In this document: positions 10,790-21,749 of the stretch, in pieces
How positions within the stretch are numbered: position 1 is the first letter of the stretch
How the letters are laid out: each line of letters opens with the position of its first letter
Assembly: GCA_037042185.1 (NCBI GenBank)
Contig: JAXQJY010000022.1
Coordinates: forward strand, 558,001 to 622,000
DNA length: 64,000 nt
Source of the DNA: Sordariomycetes sp. S80-01Y
Taxonomy: Eukaryota; Ascomycota; Sordariomycetes
Direction: 5' to 3'
The notes under the pieces: generated by a model
Told to the model about the DNA's origin: nothing
Seen by the model: the letters and a program-made list of their open reading frames with translations, nothing else
Databases searched by the model: none
Made by a program: the position numbers and the translations under genes

Positions 10790-13032
10790 TTATTGTACAT
10801 ATTGGGACTGTTGTTGCTGCCAGTCCACGGGAATGTCGAGATCCATCGCAAAATCCCAGGTAGTTCCGAACACATCCGATATCCAAGGCTCCTCTGCCAG
10901 ACCGCTCAGAAATTCCTGAGTGAATGAAGGCTCTTCCATATTGATGTCTGGCGCAGTGTGTAGGTCTCCCTGCTTCATCAACTCATCGATGGGCTGCTTG
11001 CCCGCCGCCTGTTCTTTCTCCTCATAATTGGGGTCGAGCTCCTTGACGAAGAGCTTTTTGAGCGCCTTCATCAGGTACGAGGTCTTGAAGAACATGCCAC
11101 TCCGAGGCCCAGGCGCATCCACCATACCGGTGACCTTGTGGACTTGGTCGAGCGTCACAGCATAGTAGTCCAGCAAACCCAGAATATCTGCGCGACGTCT
11201 GACGTCCTCATTGTCCCAGTCGGGATCTTCAAGGGTCGTGAGTCTGAAAAGCACAGATAGACAATGGGTGAACTGCGAGAAGCTGTCAACGGAAATGCCG
11301 ACCCAGCCATCAATTGGGATCCCTCGGAAGATCCCAAGCCAATTCTCAATGCAGATGAGAGTTTGCTCAAGTTCCTCAAGCCTTTGGAACTGTCCAAGGC
11401 TACTGGGACCTGCTGACTTTACCGTTCCGAGGAATTGGTCTCGGATAGTGAGCTCTGTACCGTAAACATACATCAATGCGCATGCTAGGACTGTGGTCAG
11501 CTCAAGGTTCTCACACGTGATATGGCGGGTGGTCTCACTAGACTTTTGAAGCGTTTCGGGCATAGCTCGCCTGATCTCCTCTAGTTGCCTTAACATGGCG
11601 GTCTGGAGCATTTTGGATGGCGCACCGAGGGGTGCAGCATCAGCTGCACCGGTAGCTGGGCATGTGAGTTGGTTCTCAATGATGTGAGTGCGAGCTTGAA
11701 AAGCTAGCAATGCATCCAGCTCGGTCTCATTTGCATCGCTGAGGATCTTAATACATTCCTCGATGTACGGCGTCAGACGAATCGGCTCCGTCTTTCTGTA
11801 ACTCGACCAGGCTCTGTAACTGCGTTAGACCACCTGATACTTTCCAAAACCTTGCTGAGTACTCACGATGAGCTGAGGTGGAACACAGCAATTATAGTTC
11901 GTCGCTGCTCCAGAGACATCTCTTTTTCGACAGGCACGATGTCAGTGAGGTATCTGGTCTTCGTGCGGAGCATCTTGGCTTGAGAGTCTTTGTGTAGATC
12001 GGCATCGTATGCCATCCCAACAGCGAGCTGTACGAGAGTTACCATAAAAGGTTTGTCTTGTTTGAAGTAATGTGACCTTTTTGTCATCAGTGACTGAGCG
12101 ACTCTGACCGAACAGGAGGGCCTACCACGCAGCAAAAGCGACAATACCTTGCATCAAATCAAGACTGACGTGATGCTGAACAACAATCCTTTGAGATATC
12201 ACCTTCCAGACAGTCTCCTCCATGGCGAACTGCTCGGCAACATTCCTGTTCGTTAGGGACATGATGACCAGCCATAGAAATGGCTTTTCTGTCCGTAACT
12301 CCGCCGCCTTCTTGTCCTTTGGGATGTAGACAAGAGGAAAAAAGGTCAGGAAATGTTTCCGGAAGATCTCAAGTTGTTCTTCAGCCTGGCGCTCAGATAT
12401 GTTGTGAGTGGACACGTCTTGAAGAATAGGGGAGTTATGCTCGGAATATGTAGCAAGTTTGTCGGAGCGGATCAAGTGCATCACATTCGTCTCTTTGTCG
12501 AGCATAAATCTAGGTCCCTTTGGACCGATAAAGCAGGCTTCGTTAGCTTCTGCGTTTGGAGAGTCGTGGTTGGCCGAGTTAACCAAAGTGCTGTTATTGG
12601 AAGGCGAGGTGCCATTGCTGTGCCCGGGTTGAGTAGCAGCACCGACGGATCCGCTGGGATTCGATTGAACGCTAGTGGACTGGGCCCGCAGGAGTGATAC
12701 AACCTCATCAAGCTTTGACTCTAGTGACAGCTGCTGCGGCTCTTGATGGGCTGCATGGGTTGTTGTGGCTGGTGCGCCCGCAGGCTGAGGTGGTGATTGT
12801 CTCCGAGCCTTGCGCTTTCGAACAGCAGCTGATGGCTCACATTGTTTCCCCAAACGAAGACATCTGAGAAACATCAGCAGCTAATCATAACCACATGCTT
12901 CTAAGCTTACCGCTCGCACCCCGATCCATTCGGGTGATAGAAACATTTGCACTTCGCTCGCGAGCACCCAACGCACGCCTTGCCATATGGTGCCGGGCTC
13001 CACTGCTCGGAGGGTTTAGGGCGGGATTCCAT
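10790..13032 (-). CDS. Zn2Cys6 fungal transcription factor
   Basis: Exons 13032-12911, 12863-12126, 12076-11867 and 11819-10790 give 699 aa. The zinc cluster is at residues 20-49, beginning KACVGCSRAKCKC and ending CERCLRLGKQC, with spacing C-x2-C-x6-C-x8-C-x2-C-x6-C. The first intron falls between Cys4 and Cys5. A basic patch (RKRKARR) and a long Ser/Pro/Thr-rich linker follow, then a fungal-type middle homology region that includes the segment around VFHLSSSYRAWSSYRKTEP across the third junction. The C-terminus (DFAMDLDIPVDWQQQQSQYVQ region) is acidic and Gln-rich, possibly an activation segment. The neighbouring methyltransferase is a possible target; nothing in the sequence proves it. Confidence 0.9.
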
Positions 13033-13521
13033 TGTGCCGTCAACTAACTTGTTATTTGGGTCAAAGAAGATAGACATTCCGTTGAAATGGAGATCGGAAT
13101 GGGTTTTGAGAGAGATTCCCTCGGGCTTTCGAGATGTAAGATGGGCTGATGCACTGATAAACGAGTGTCAGCATGAGACTTAAATCCGCGGAGTTGGCGC
13201 TGCGGAGTTCGGGGATTGCGGTTAAGGCCGCGGGTTTCACAGTGCCCAGATGCGGTAGTCTGTTTGTGTAAACAGCCCTATGCTTGGCGGTGTCCCCCAA
13301 GACTTCAGGCAGAAATTGTATCTATTGACGGAGTGATGAAATATGAGTATTGAATATTCAGATCAACCACAGCTCCTCCTCAGGTATATGCGTAAACGTA
13401 ATTTGGCATTTGCTTTCAATGGCTGTCCCAAAACTTTGATCCGGACCTATCTCTTGGCATTTCCACTGTTCAGTGAGCAGTGAGACTACTCGATGTCTGC
13501 CATGCTAATATCATGGAAAAC
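13033..13521. other. promoter region of the 10790-13032 regulator
   Basis: A gap of 489 bp. No gene, repeat or TATA-like element stands out. Confidence 0.4.
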
Positions 13522-13971
13522 TCACAGCTGGTTTCGCCAATAGAGCACAGCCATGGCGTGGCCTGTGATGATGGCGCCTGGAATGCCATGGTAGCGCGCG
13601 AGACTCGGTTTGTTCGCACGGTGGAGATTGTAAGTGTCTACACCAGCAGCGCAGACACCATAGACGCTCAACACAGTGGCGATTGAAACCCATTCGCCCT
13701 GGGCGGCGAGGGCTAGGATCGTGCCGCCGGCCGCGAACTGGCGCATGCCCATCATCATTACGAAAGACAGCGCGACGTTGTGGTTGGTCTCGGCAGCGTT
13801 TACAACCGCCTTGTTGGCCTCGATAAGCGTGCTCGTAGACGTTGAATCCAGGGGCAGCCCGAAAGTCTCAGCAAAGGCAAGAGGGGTCCAGAACGCTTGT
13901 CCGCCAGTTTGGAGGGCCAAGATGGCGAATATCACGCTGACTCCCTGGAAGCTTGGGAGGAGGTAGTCCAT
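13522..13971 (-). CDS. DUF4267-like small integral membrane protein
   Basis: A single exon encodes 149 aa from the ATG of MDYLLPSFQG at 13971. A longer in-frame ATG at 14124 would add 51 polar residues with no family pattern. Four hydrophobic segments are visible: GVSVIFAILALQTG, VALSFVMMMGMRQFAAG, GEWVSIATVLSVYGVCAAGV, and the C-terminal IITGHAMAVLYW. The MMGMRQFAAGG segment followed by a short polar loop resembles fungal DUF4267 proteins, which often lie near secondary-metabolism or detoxification genes. Function unknown. The last codons CAG CTG TGA are followed by a GTGAG-like context, so a small 3' exon cannot be excluded. Confidence 0.7.
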   Translation of the reverse strand: MDYLLPSFQGVSVIFAILALQTGGQAFWTPLAFAETFGLPLDSTSTSTLIEANKAVVNAAETNHNVALSFVMMMGMRQFAAGGTILALAAQGEWVSIATVLSVYGVCAAGVDTYNLHRANKPSLARYHGIPGAIITGHAMAVLYWRNQL

Positions 13972-14712
13972 GATTAGGTACCTATGGCGTCCGACTGTGA
14001 CCTTTGATGGGTTGCGATGCTTTTTTTTGTTCTGACAAAGTGTCGAAGAGGTACGAAGGGCGTTTTGAATCCGGACAGGACCCCGAGAATTGTTATACAG
14101 GATGGGAGTGTAAATGTTCGACACCTGATGTTAAGGATCATTGCCAGTGACATCATCGAAATTCATCGTGAATCCTACGGACTCCGCCAGCCTCGCATAC
14201 GCATATATAGACCAATACAGATCTATTGTTACTTCTATCATATTTTCCTCATTCAAACATTCGATAGATACAACCAGAGAAATATGTGGCTCAATTTTCT
14301 TCGGCTTGCTCGTTCCCCGCGCCGGTGGAAGGCGAGAGGAGACGCCGAGGGCGAGCTGAGCTGACGTGCTTCGGCTCTAAGTATTACTCGTGAGTTGGAG
14401 GAATAGTGCATAATTTCCTAGGTAGTCAATCACTCTTATCTATTACGAATCAAGAGACGTTACTCTCATCATCAATGTACGGACCTTCAAGACGTAGCTT
14501 CCCAAGACGCTTAGCAAAACAAGGGATATGTTCCTTCTTCCGCCCATCGCGGTCCTATTTGCGCATTAAACGGACGTTTTACACAAAGGCCATGTCTGCA
14601 GAGACTCTCACAATAAATTGCGGAACTATCAAATTGCCTAAGCTACCTGTGACAGTACTCCCTCAAATGCTTGTCCAAGCAGACAGAGCGCACGATTTCG
14701 GACTGAAAGGCT
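13972..14712. other. gene-free stretch
   Basis: This 741-bp gap lies between the DUF4267-like ATG and the stop of the glycoside hydrolase. It has a TATATA-containing stretch near 14200. A plus-strand frame from 14406 runs into the hydrolase on the opposite strand and is judged a shadow. Confidence 0.4.
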
Positions 14713-16386
14713 TCATCGATTTGACTCATCCTCCTCCACCCAATAGGCTTCGACCTCTGCGATACATGTTCTTGCAGGGATGGTCACTGCGATGGGAAAA
14801 CCTCCGTAGTCAGGGTCATCATTTGGCATGATGACGAATTCACCGCTTCTCGTTTCGTCGCCATTCAGTATGCGCAGTGTCTCAAGGTCGCCCTCCTCGT
14901 TAACTTCTTTCTCTTGCGCCCGCAAGATGCCAGTGAAAGTCGCTTCCTTGCGTGTGCTTCTGAAAGAAGCATTGAAGCCACGACCGACGAGCAGGAAACG
15001 TGCGTTTCCAAGATGGATGACCATGCCACCACCCGGACCGGCTTTGCCAAATACGAAGGCTCTTTCGACAATGACCTCCATGTCCCCAAAGACTCTTGTC
15101 CACCTCTCTTTCCCCGTACCATCGACTTCTTCATCGAAGTAGAAGCCCATGCGGTCCTCCGGGGGAGCAGCGAGAAGATACTTTTGCATTTGCGCCATCA
15201 ACTTGAACTCACGCCCAGCTACCTCCGCGCCGGTGTCGATGCCGAACGGACTCGCTCCGAGGGCGCCATATGTAGCATAAGAAAGCCACATACGTCGAGC
15301 GCCCGTTTCATCCCTGCGTTGCTCGGGGATAAAAAGTGGGTTATCTTGCTCGGTGTAGTTTTTGCAGACCATTTCGTACTCGTGGAAGTAAAGATCGGGA
15401 GATAAGAAATCGAGAGACGGCGTGTTGTAACGCCATATATCCAGCATGTGTGGGCAGGGCCCGCCTGAAGGATACACACCAGGGTCTGCGCCGCCACCGA
15501 CGACGATTGGCGTGCCGCGCATATCCAGTTGTGAAGGATCATCAAAGTTCAGCCAAGCATTAGTGTACAGAGGAATCGGATACTCCTTCTTTCCAGCAGC
15601 CGCAACACGGCCGACGAAGGACGAGATGTGATAAGCCATAAATGCTTCGTTTCCTGACACGCCTCGTCCGAATACGTGGTCCCAGGTTTGGCTTCCTGAA
15701 GGTGGAATGCTCCCAAATCTAGATGAGAATTGCGAATGAACGTTTGTCGTATTTAGGTGCGTCAGGAGATCCTGAGGTACTGGCTCGGTGAACGCCCGAT
15801 CCGCTCGGTGTGATCGATCGCGAGAATCCCCCAGGAGGCCAGTCTCGTTCTCAACTTGAACCATGAGAACGGTATGATGCTCCCCATCGACCTCTTTCAG
15901 ATGGCGCATAAGAGCACCAAAGGCCTTGGCATCAGCCGTGCAAGCTTCATCACTTAAGGGGGTCACCATCTCAATGGTGCGCTTAACTCCACCGGCTTCC
16001 AGAACTTGCACACGAGGGAAACGCTGGGTGTCTCGTTTGACCCATCCTGGCGCATAGGTAGAGATGCCGTTCTTGTAGGTGCCGAACCATAGAAGCACAA
16101 GGTGCATACCGTGCTTCCGTGCGCCTTCAAATACTTTGTCCAGCTCGGTGAAGTCAAAATGGCCCTCGTGCGGCTCAATCGTCTCCCAGGTCACAGCTCC
16201 TAGCAAAGTATTGATTGACTGTGCCTTCATGGCAGGCCAAATCGCGTCCATGAACTTAGCCGAGCTGAGGGACGAGTTGTGGAGCTCGCCGGGAAGCATG
16301 AGAAAAGGCTTTCCCTTGACAAAAAGCTGGATGTTGCCATTGTTGAGTCGGCGAATATGAGGTGTTGTGTTTTCAAAGGCGGTCAT
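14713..16386 (-). CDS. beta-galactosidase-like glycoside hydrolase (GH35/GH42 superfamily, DUF5597 type)
   Basis: An intronless gene of 557 aa. The N-terminal TIM barrel begins with a substrate-loop motif (LMLPGELHNSS, about 30-40) and continues with INTLLGAVTWETIEPHEGHFDF, the typical strand and 'WxxxEPxxGxFDF' signature of this superfamily. The acid/base glutamate sits in VQVENETG (E181). A second glutamate in PLFIPEQRRD is the likely nucleophile. The C-terminal beta domain contains the DUF5597-like strands (GFPIAVTIPARTCI). There is no signal peptide, so the enzyme is probably intracellular and would act on imported oligosaccharides. It lies downstream of a Zn2Cys6 regulator and a sugar transporter. 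Its single exon and bacterial-type architecture contrast with the intron-rich neighbours and could reflect transfer from bacteria. Exact sugar unknown. Confidence 0.88.
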   Translation of the reverse strand: MTAFENTTPHIRRLNNGNIQLFVKGKPFLMLPGELHNSSLSSAKFMDAIWPAMKAQSINTLLGAVTWETIEPHEGHFDFTELDKVFEGARKHGMHLVLLWFGTYKNGISTYAPGWVKRDTQRFPRVQVLEAGGVKRTIEMVTPLSDEACTADAKAFGALMRHLKEVDGEHHTVLMVQVENETGLLGDSRDRSHRADRAFTEPVPQDLLTHLNTTNVHSQFSSRFGSIPPSGSQTWDHVFGRGVSGNEAFMAYHISSFVGRVAAAGKKEYPIPLYTNAWLNFDDPSQLDMRGTPIVVGGGADPGVYPSGGPCPHMLDIWRYNTPSLDFLSPDLYFHEYEMVCKNYTEQDNPLFIPEQRRDETGARRMWLSYATYGALGASPFGIDTGAEVAGREFKLMAQMQKYLLAAPPEDRMGFYFDEEVDGTGKERWTRVFGDMEVIVERAFVFGKAGPGGGMVIHLGNARFLLVGRGFNASFRSTRKEATFTGILRAQEKEVNEEGDLETLRILNGDETRSGEFVIMPNDDPDYGGFPIAVTIPARTCIAEVEAYWVEEDESNR

Positions 16387-16704
16387 CGTTGCGGTGCACG
16401 ATCGTCGGTCTGAGTATGAAAGTTGACGGAGACAACTCGTAGAAGCTGCTTCCTGGGTTTTTTAGTCTCACATCTTGAATCGAGTTTGGTACATAGGCCC
16501 GAAAGTGAAAAGCTGGATTCCATCGAGAAAACCCGGTGTTGCATAGCGCTGGAGGGACTCGTGGTTGGGTCGAATGCACCGGGTAAGTCTATTGGTCTGG
16601 ACTTGGGGACGCGTGTAATTAATTGTGGAAATCGGATATTCTCAGCTATTCCATTTATCCGAGATACTGAAGGCTGGAAGACACAAAAGATCCGAAGTTC
16701 CGTA
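16387..16704. other. promoter region of the glycoside hydrolase
   Basis: A gap of 318 bp. Nothing other than the presumed promoter is seen. Confidence 0.4.
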
Positions 16705-18487
16705 TCACCCTGACGCATGGCCTAGATTCGGGCTATCTATCGTCTCCAAAGCTGTCCAACAGTCTAAATCCTCAAGTTTACGAAGCAGACGCTGCATCTT
16801 GTCTTTTGCGCTACTCGCGATAATATCCCCGTGTCCCTTAGCAAGCGCATTCTGCTCAAGATAGGCTCCGCCTATGTCTCTGACTTTTGGGACAATGCTG
16901 CTGCCGTTAGAGTCGAAAACCTCCCGCGGCAAATGATACAAGATCTCGAGGAGATCGTCTACAATGCGTTGGTGCTCTGGAAGGGAACCTGTGGGTCTGA
17001 ATTTCTGCAAGAGGTTTGACCGCACGTGGAGGCTCGTAATGAATATGTTTGCGATCTGGGCATCGTGGCTATGTGTGACGTTAGCCGGTCGAGAAAGTCC
17101 GCCGCGCCATCGTAGTTCAGGCGGTAGTGAGTCAATAACGTTTTGCACCTTGGACTGATACGCCAGGAGCGCAATGTCGGGATCCGGATGCGGGTTTGAT
17201 TGAACGTCGTGCCATACGAGGAAGAGGTCACTCAAAGAGTTCAGACCCGGCGTGAAGGGCATATGATCACCATACCAGGGCTTAGCGGTTGGGTGATTTT
17301 CATCCCCATTGGGATCTAGGTCGTTGTCCGAAACGTCCACCGGCCGTAGATGGCTAAGGCTCTCCGGATACAACTGCAAGCCAACCGATAAGTGACCGAA
17401 CATATCCATACTCCTGATTTGATATTAGCGCCGACACCGTGTCTCACAATGCATTTTATACTCACGTTGCACCTGCAAATAGCAACCAGAACAGCCGCTT
17501 CAGAAGCTGTTGATCCACAAAATCGAGATCAGCCATGCAGCAGTACAGAAGGTATCTTGTCGATGTTGCCGACTCGCTGACTGCATGAAAGGCACGTAAA
17601 TCACGCGAGCCAATCGGCGAAAGTGCAGCGATCGCAACACCCATGTTGTACATAGCTATGCTGCATTCGACCGTGCATGTAGGTGTGGAAATACCGCGTG
17701 GCAGTAAACGATAGTCATCAATGAAGCTGATGCAACGATTCAATGTCACCGGTGCGTAATTTTCCCTTGGCAAGGTCGATAGCGTTGCAGCGCAAACACT
17801 GATAACGAGACCGCAGAAGACCGGATTAATATCAGCCAACCCAGTTTTTAACTGACGGATGTACCTCCGACGGTAGAGGATAGGCGCGATGGCATGAGAT
17901 CTTTCGAACCAGTCCTCGGTTATGCGCTCGATGAGCTCGACCGGGGCAAAGCGTTCCAAAACCCCTAGACTCGATCCACTCAAAGTGCCAGAGACGGTCG
18001 AATAGATTTGGGAATGTGGAGTGGACTGAGGCGTGATGTCTTCCGATGGTACTGCCGCAGGTGTCGCCAGCGCCATGTCTGGCGATCCAAAGGAAGCGCG
18101 TCTAGTCGTGGCCGACAACCTTTCATCGATTCCTTCGTAAGCACATAATACTTTAAATTGGTGAGCACCTTTGGCGAATTACCTGCTCGGGGGTCCCCGT
18201 TTTCGTCTTGGCCTGTCTTGAGTGCAGGCGACATCCAACGCTAGACAACTGTTGCATCTCTCATGGCCAGGAGCCGAAAAACACTGTGAATCGAATCAGC
18301 ATGGTTGATGAGCCTTCAAGTCATCACCACTCACTTTCACTTTCCTAGATCGACATCTATCGCATGCTTTCTGATTTCGGACCCCGTTCCGGCTTTTTGT
18401 GGCGCTCGTGGTTGGATTGAGTCTGGGAGAGTCCAACGCAGGCGACCCTCTCCGGTCATCTCCAGTGGAGACTTCTGTTGCATTCAT
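16705..18487 (-). CDS. Zn2Cys6 fungal transcription factor (sugar-cluster regulator candidate)
   Basis: Exons 18487-18335, 18283-18183, 18119-17466 and 17413-16705 encode 538 aa. The zinc cluster runs over KACDRCRSRKVK (end of exon 1) and CFSAPGHERCNSCLALDVAC (exon 2), spacing C-x2-C-x6-C-x8-C-x2-C-x6-C. The first intron lies exactly before the Cys3 codon. A basic tail follows (RPRRKRGPP). The middle region includes ERITEDWFERSHAIAPILYRRRYIR and a RLFWLLFAGATSMDMFGH stretch across the third junction, as in fungal regulators of carbohydrate genes. It is divergent from the sugar transporter at 18980 (492 bp) and points toward the glycoside hydrolase. I infer that it controls both in response to the sugar; the sequence does not show the inducer. 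Confidence 0.9.
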
Positions 18488-18979
18488 GCTGTACCGGATA
18501 CGTAGAGATTAATCGATAAAGAGACAGGGTTGTAGCTTAAATTGCAAACGAGCTTCGAGAGTATGTATCGGACGAGGAGGCCAGTGGGATTCATCCGAGG
18601 ATAAATACCCACCTAGCGCGGGAAATCCCCTCATGCCCTCGGATTTGATCACCCAGCTTTCAGGGACGACGAGTCATGTTTATCCGAGTCCCACAATGCG
18701 GGAATATGCAATATTTGCCTGCATTAGTTCTCATATGCCCTCCGCATCATGCTGTTCCCCACGGGGACCTGGACGCTGCTGCCACTATACCATTGGGCGT
18801 GGATGGTCAGGCCGGCCACTGAACCTGTCGTCCGACTGGCGCCCTCTGGCCGGTCTCGCCCTCTTCGGGGAGGCCCTTAGCAGACCATATAAGCTTGGAC
18901 ACCTTCCCCCTTCGCAGAGCTTGTCACTCAACCAGCAAGTCGTAAAACATCTACGACCGATACTCCTCTCCTGCAACCT
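18488..18979. promoter_or_regulatory. divergent promoter, regulator / sugar transporter
   Basis: This 492-bp interval holds a TATA-like CATATAAG at 18886-18893, about 90 nt upstream of the transporter ATG. It also has two CGG/CCG-type elements, the palindrome GGCCGGCC at 18810-18817 and a GGCCGG near 18849. Zn2Cys6 proteins commonly bind CGG triplets, so these are candidate sites for the adjacent regulator. No binding evidence beyond the pattern. Confidence 0.4.
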
Positions 18980-20739
18980 ATGACGATGGATTCCAAAAAT
19001 CCCACGGGGAATAGCGTTGATATTGCTGGCAGAGTCACTGATCATGTCGACCATATTGGAGAGCAGCCAGCAGCCTGCCCCCTTCCTTGGTGGAAGCAGA
19101 AGGAACTCCGAAAGCTATACGGAATGACTATCTTTCTATTCCTGGCTTCTACTACTCTCGGATACGATGGGAGTCTTCTCAATGGCATGCAGACGATGGA
19201 AACGTGGAGGAATTGTGGGTTTACTCGTTGCAACGCGCCATAGACGTGCTGACTCTTCTTAGACTTTGATGATCCGAAGGGAAGTCGATTAGGTATCTTC
19301 GGGGCTGTTCCAGGATTTGGCGGCCTATTCGTTCTCCTTTTCGCCCCCTACATCGCCGACGGTCTTGGTCGAAAGAAAGGCACAGCTATCGGTTGCTTCT
19401 TTGTCGTGCTTGGGTCCCTACTCCAATCTTTCCCGCCTCCCAGACCCGGAATCAGTCGGGACGCAATGTATCTCGTCGGGCGGTTTATTATGGGCTTCGG
19501 CTCCAACATCTCAAACGGCACATGTCCCCTATTGATCACCGAGATCGCTCACCCTCGTCACCGCGGAAAGATCACGACCCTCTACAACACCCTTTGGTAC
19601 CTGGGTGCTATAATGGCTGCATGGACATGCTTTGGTACTCTGCGTGGACAAACAGGCAATTTGCAATGGAAGATCCCGACTGGTCTGCAGTGTGCAATGC
19701 CTGGCATTCAAATGTTTGCCGTCTGGATGTTACCTGAATCACCTCGGTGGTTGATTAGCAAGGGAAAAGAGGAAGAGGCGAGGAAGATGTTAATCAAGTA
19801 CCACGCCAACAATGATGAAGATAATGACTTCGTTCGGTGGGAGTATGCCGAGATTGTGAGTACTCTCAGACTTGAGCGTGAGAGTAGCGGGAACGGCTGG
19901 GCTGAGCTCTGGAGGACGAAGGGTAATCGCAAAAGGAGCGGATTGGTCATTGCCACTGCCATCTTTTCGCAGTGCAGCGGCAATGGATTGGTCTCCTACT
20001 ACGTGAGTACATCGATCTCATCATATGTTTGCCTTCCACTGACATGGCGCAGCTCGCGCAAGTCCTCAACACAATCGGTATCACGGAATCTATAACTCAG
20101 GCCTACATCAACGGTGGCCTCACAATCTGGCAGTGGCTCGTCTCTCTTTGTGCAGCGTTCTTTGTAGACAGAATTGGCCGCCGAACCTGCTTTCTTACCG
20201 CTGGTATCGGCATGCTTGTCTCTTTCTCCGTCTGGACAGCCTGCAGTGCTGTGTACGAGCAGAGCCAGTCTCCTGCGACAGGTATGGCTGTGGTGGCCAT
20301 GATCTTCGTCTTCTACGGCTTCTCTGGGGTGGCGTGGCCGGGATTAACAGTCAGTTACACCGTTGAGATTTTGCCATACGGGATCCGCGCGAAGGGTTTG
20401 ACGCTGTGCTTTTGTTTCACGGCTCTAAGCGGCGTGTTCAACCAATGGGTCAATCCGCTGGGACTTCAAGCATTAGCGTGGAAGTTTTACTTGGTTTACG
20501 TCGCGCTGTAAGTTCTTCAATCCACGGAGCGTGTCTGGTCTTGAAATAATGGACTGACATAAAGTAGCCTGATCATACAATGCCTCATCATTTATTTTTT
20601 CTTTGTCGAAACCCGTGGTCCAACGTTGGAGGAGATCGCGATGCTCTTTGACGGAGAAGAATCTGCCGCTGCCATCGCCAAAGCCCAAGCGACCGATGAA
20701 ATGAAATGTGGGCACGGCGCAGGGAAACGCAGCGTCTAG
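18980..20739 (+). CDS. MFS sugar transporter, lactose-permease / hexose-transporter-like
   Basis: Exons 18980-19214, 19263-20002, 20053-20507 and 20568-20739 encode 533 aa. Family signatures: GYDGSLLNGMQTM in TM1, DGLGRKKGT in the TM2-3 loop, GRFIMGFG in TM4, PESPRWLISKGK after TM6, SQCSGNGLVSYY in TM7, DRIGRRTCF in the TM8-9 loop, and VETRGPTLEEI at the end of TM12. The TM7 sequence SGNGLVSYY is of the kind seen in LAC12-like disaccharide permeases and fungal hexose transporters. It should import a sugar with protons across the plasma membrane. Divergent from the Zn2Cys6 regulator and near the galactosidase-like enzyme, it fits the uptake step of a galactoside-use cluster. Confidence 0.93.
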
Positions 20740-21749
20740 AGATTTGTGATGAAGTTCTTCTACCCGGGCAACGGGTAGTATATTGGGCGCTTCCAATATC
20801 TAAGCTAGCATCACTAGTGAAGAGCTGGAAAAGAAAGAAAGAGGAACATCGGGAACCGCAGAAGTATAACAAATTGAAGCCAGTCGAAATTGATTAATTT
20901 TTATGTTGGAACTTAACTTACGCGAAGTGATCGTTATCTTTACTTTCTATCGAATGCCTTATAAATTTCTCTAGGCGCCATAGCCTCCGGTCAGTCTTTA
21001 CTTAGTGACCTAGCTTACTATCTTAGAGGCAGCGCCGGGGATTTAGTGAATATTATTTAATGATATTGAAACATAAGTTATTTATAATTGAGAGTTGATA
21101 AGAGAGCTTTTAACTGATCCGGTCTGATCACGAAGCTCTATACACCGACACTAATATCTCCGAGATTAACTCCGCTAGATAATATTAATAGTTCCCGTAT
21201 TACCCTAAACAAAATCTATGTATGCATATATTATGATTTCAAACATCCTAATGGGGTTCGCGGGGAAAGAAATAGAGGAGTATCTGTACATCGCGCCGTC
21301 GGGGCGGCGATACTAGTTTTACGGAAGGCGTCTGTGAAGATTATTCTATGCTACCGCAGGAAAAAGAGCTTAAATACTGCAATGAGCACGTCATGCCAAG
21401 TGATAAATGATTCGTTCGATTGTGGCCACAGTTCAGCTTGTTCACCAGTTGAAATTGATGGCCAGAGGTTTTCAGGCACCACGGAAGGTTGCGGAATTCG
21501 AATGAGTTAAAAGCGATTACAACGTGATAAACTCAAGCTCAAAGTACTACCCAACTAGTAAGGTTGGACGGATATGACTCGATCAGCAGTCCCGACACCC
21601 ACCGCCTCCGGCGCCTTGCGAGTGCACGAGACTATCATTTGGAGGACTACATGTAGTGGAGAGGAACAAAGACCGCAAGAATTTAATGAGTCCAGCTGGA
21701 CTGAAAATATGTAATAAGTGATTTTGCATTCTGATAGCGTCTCGGGAAC
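20740..21749. other. AT-rich gene-free stretch
   Basis: About 1 kb between the convergent stops of the sugar transporter and the flavoenzyme. The part from about 20890 to 21250 is distinctly AT-rich and has no open frame of interest. It could be an old, mutated repeat, but I found no terminal repeats or coding remains. Confidence 0.4.

Noticed and set aside
14406-14831. 141-codon plus-strand ORF
   Set aside because: Its 3' part is antisense to the glycoside hydrolase and its 5' part lacks coding character.
20890-21560. Possible mutated transposon in the AT-rich stretch
   Set aside because: No terminal inverted or direct repeats and no transposase or polymerase motifs could be seen.
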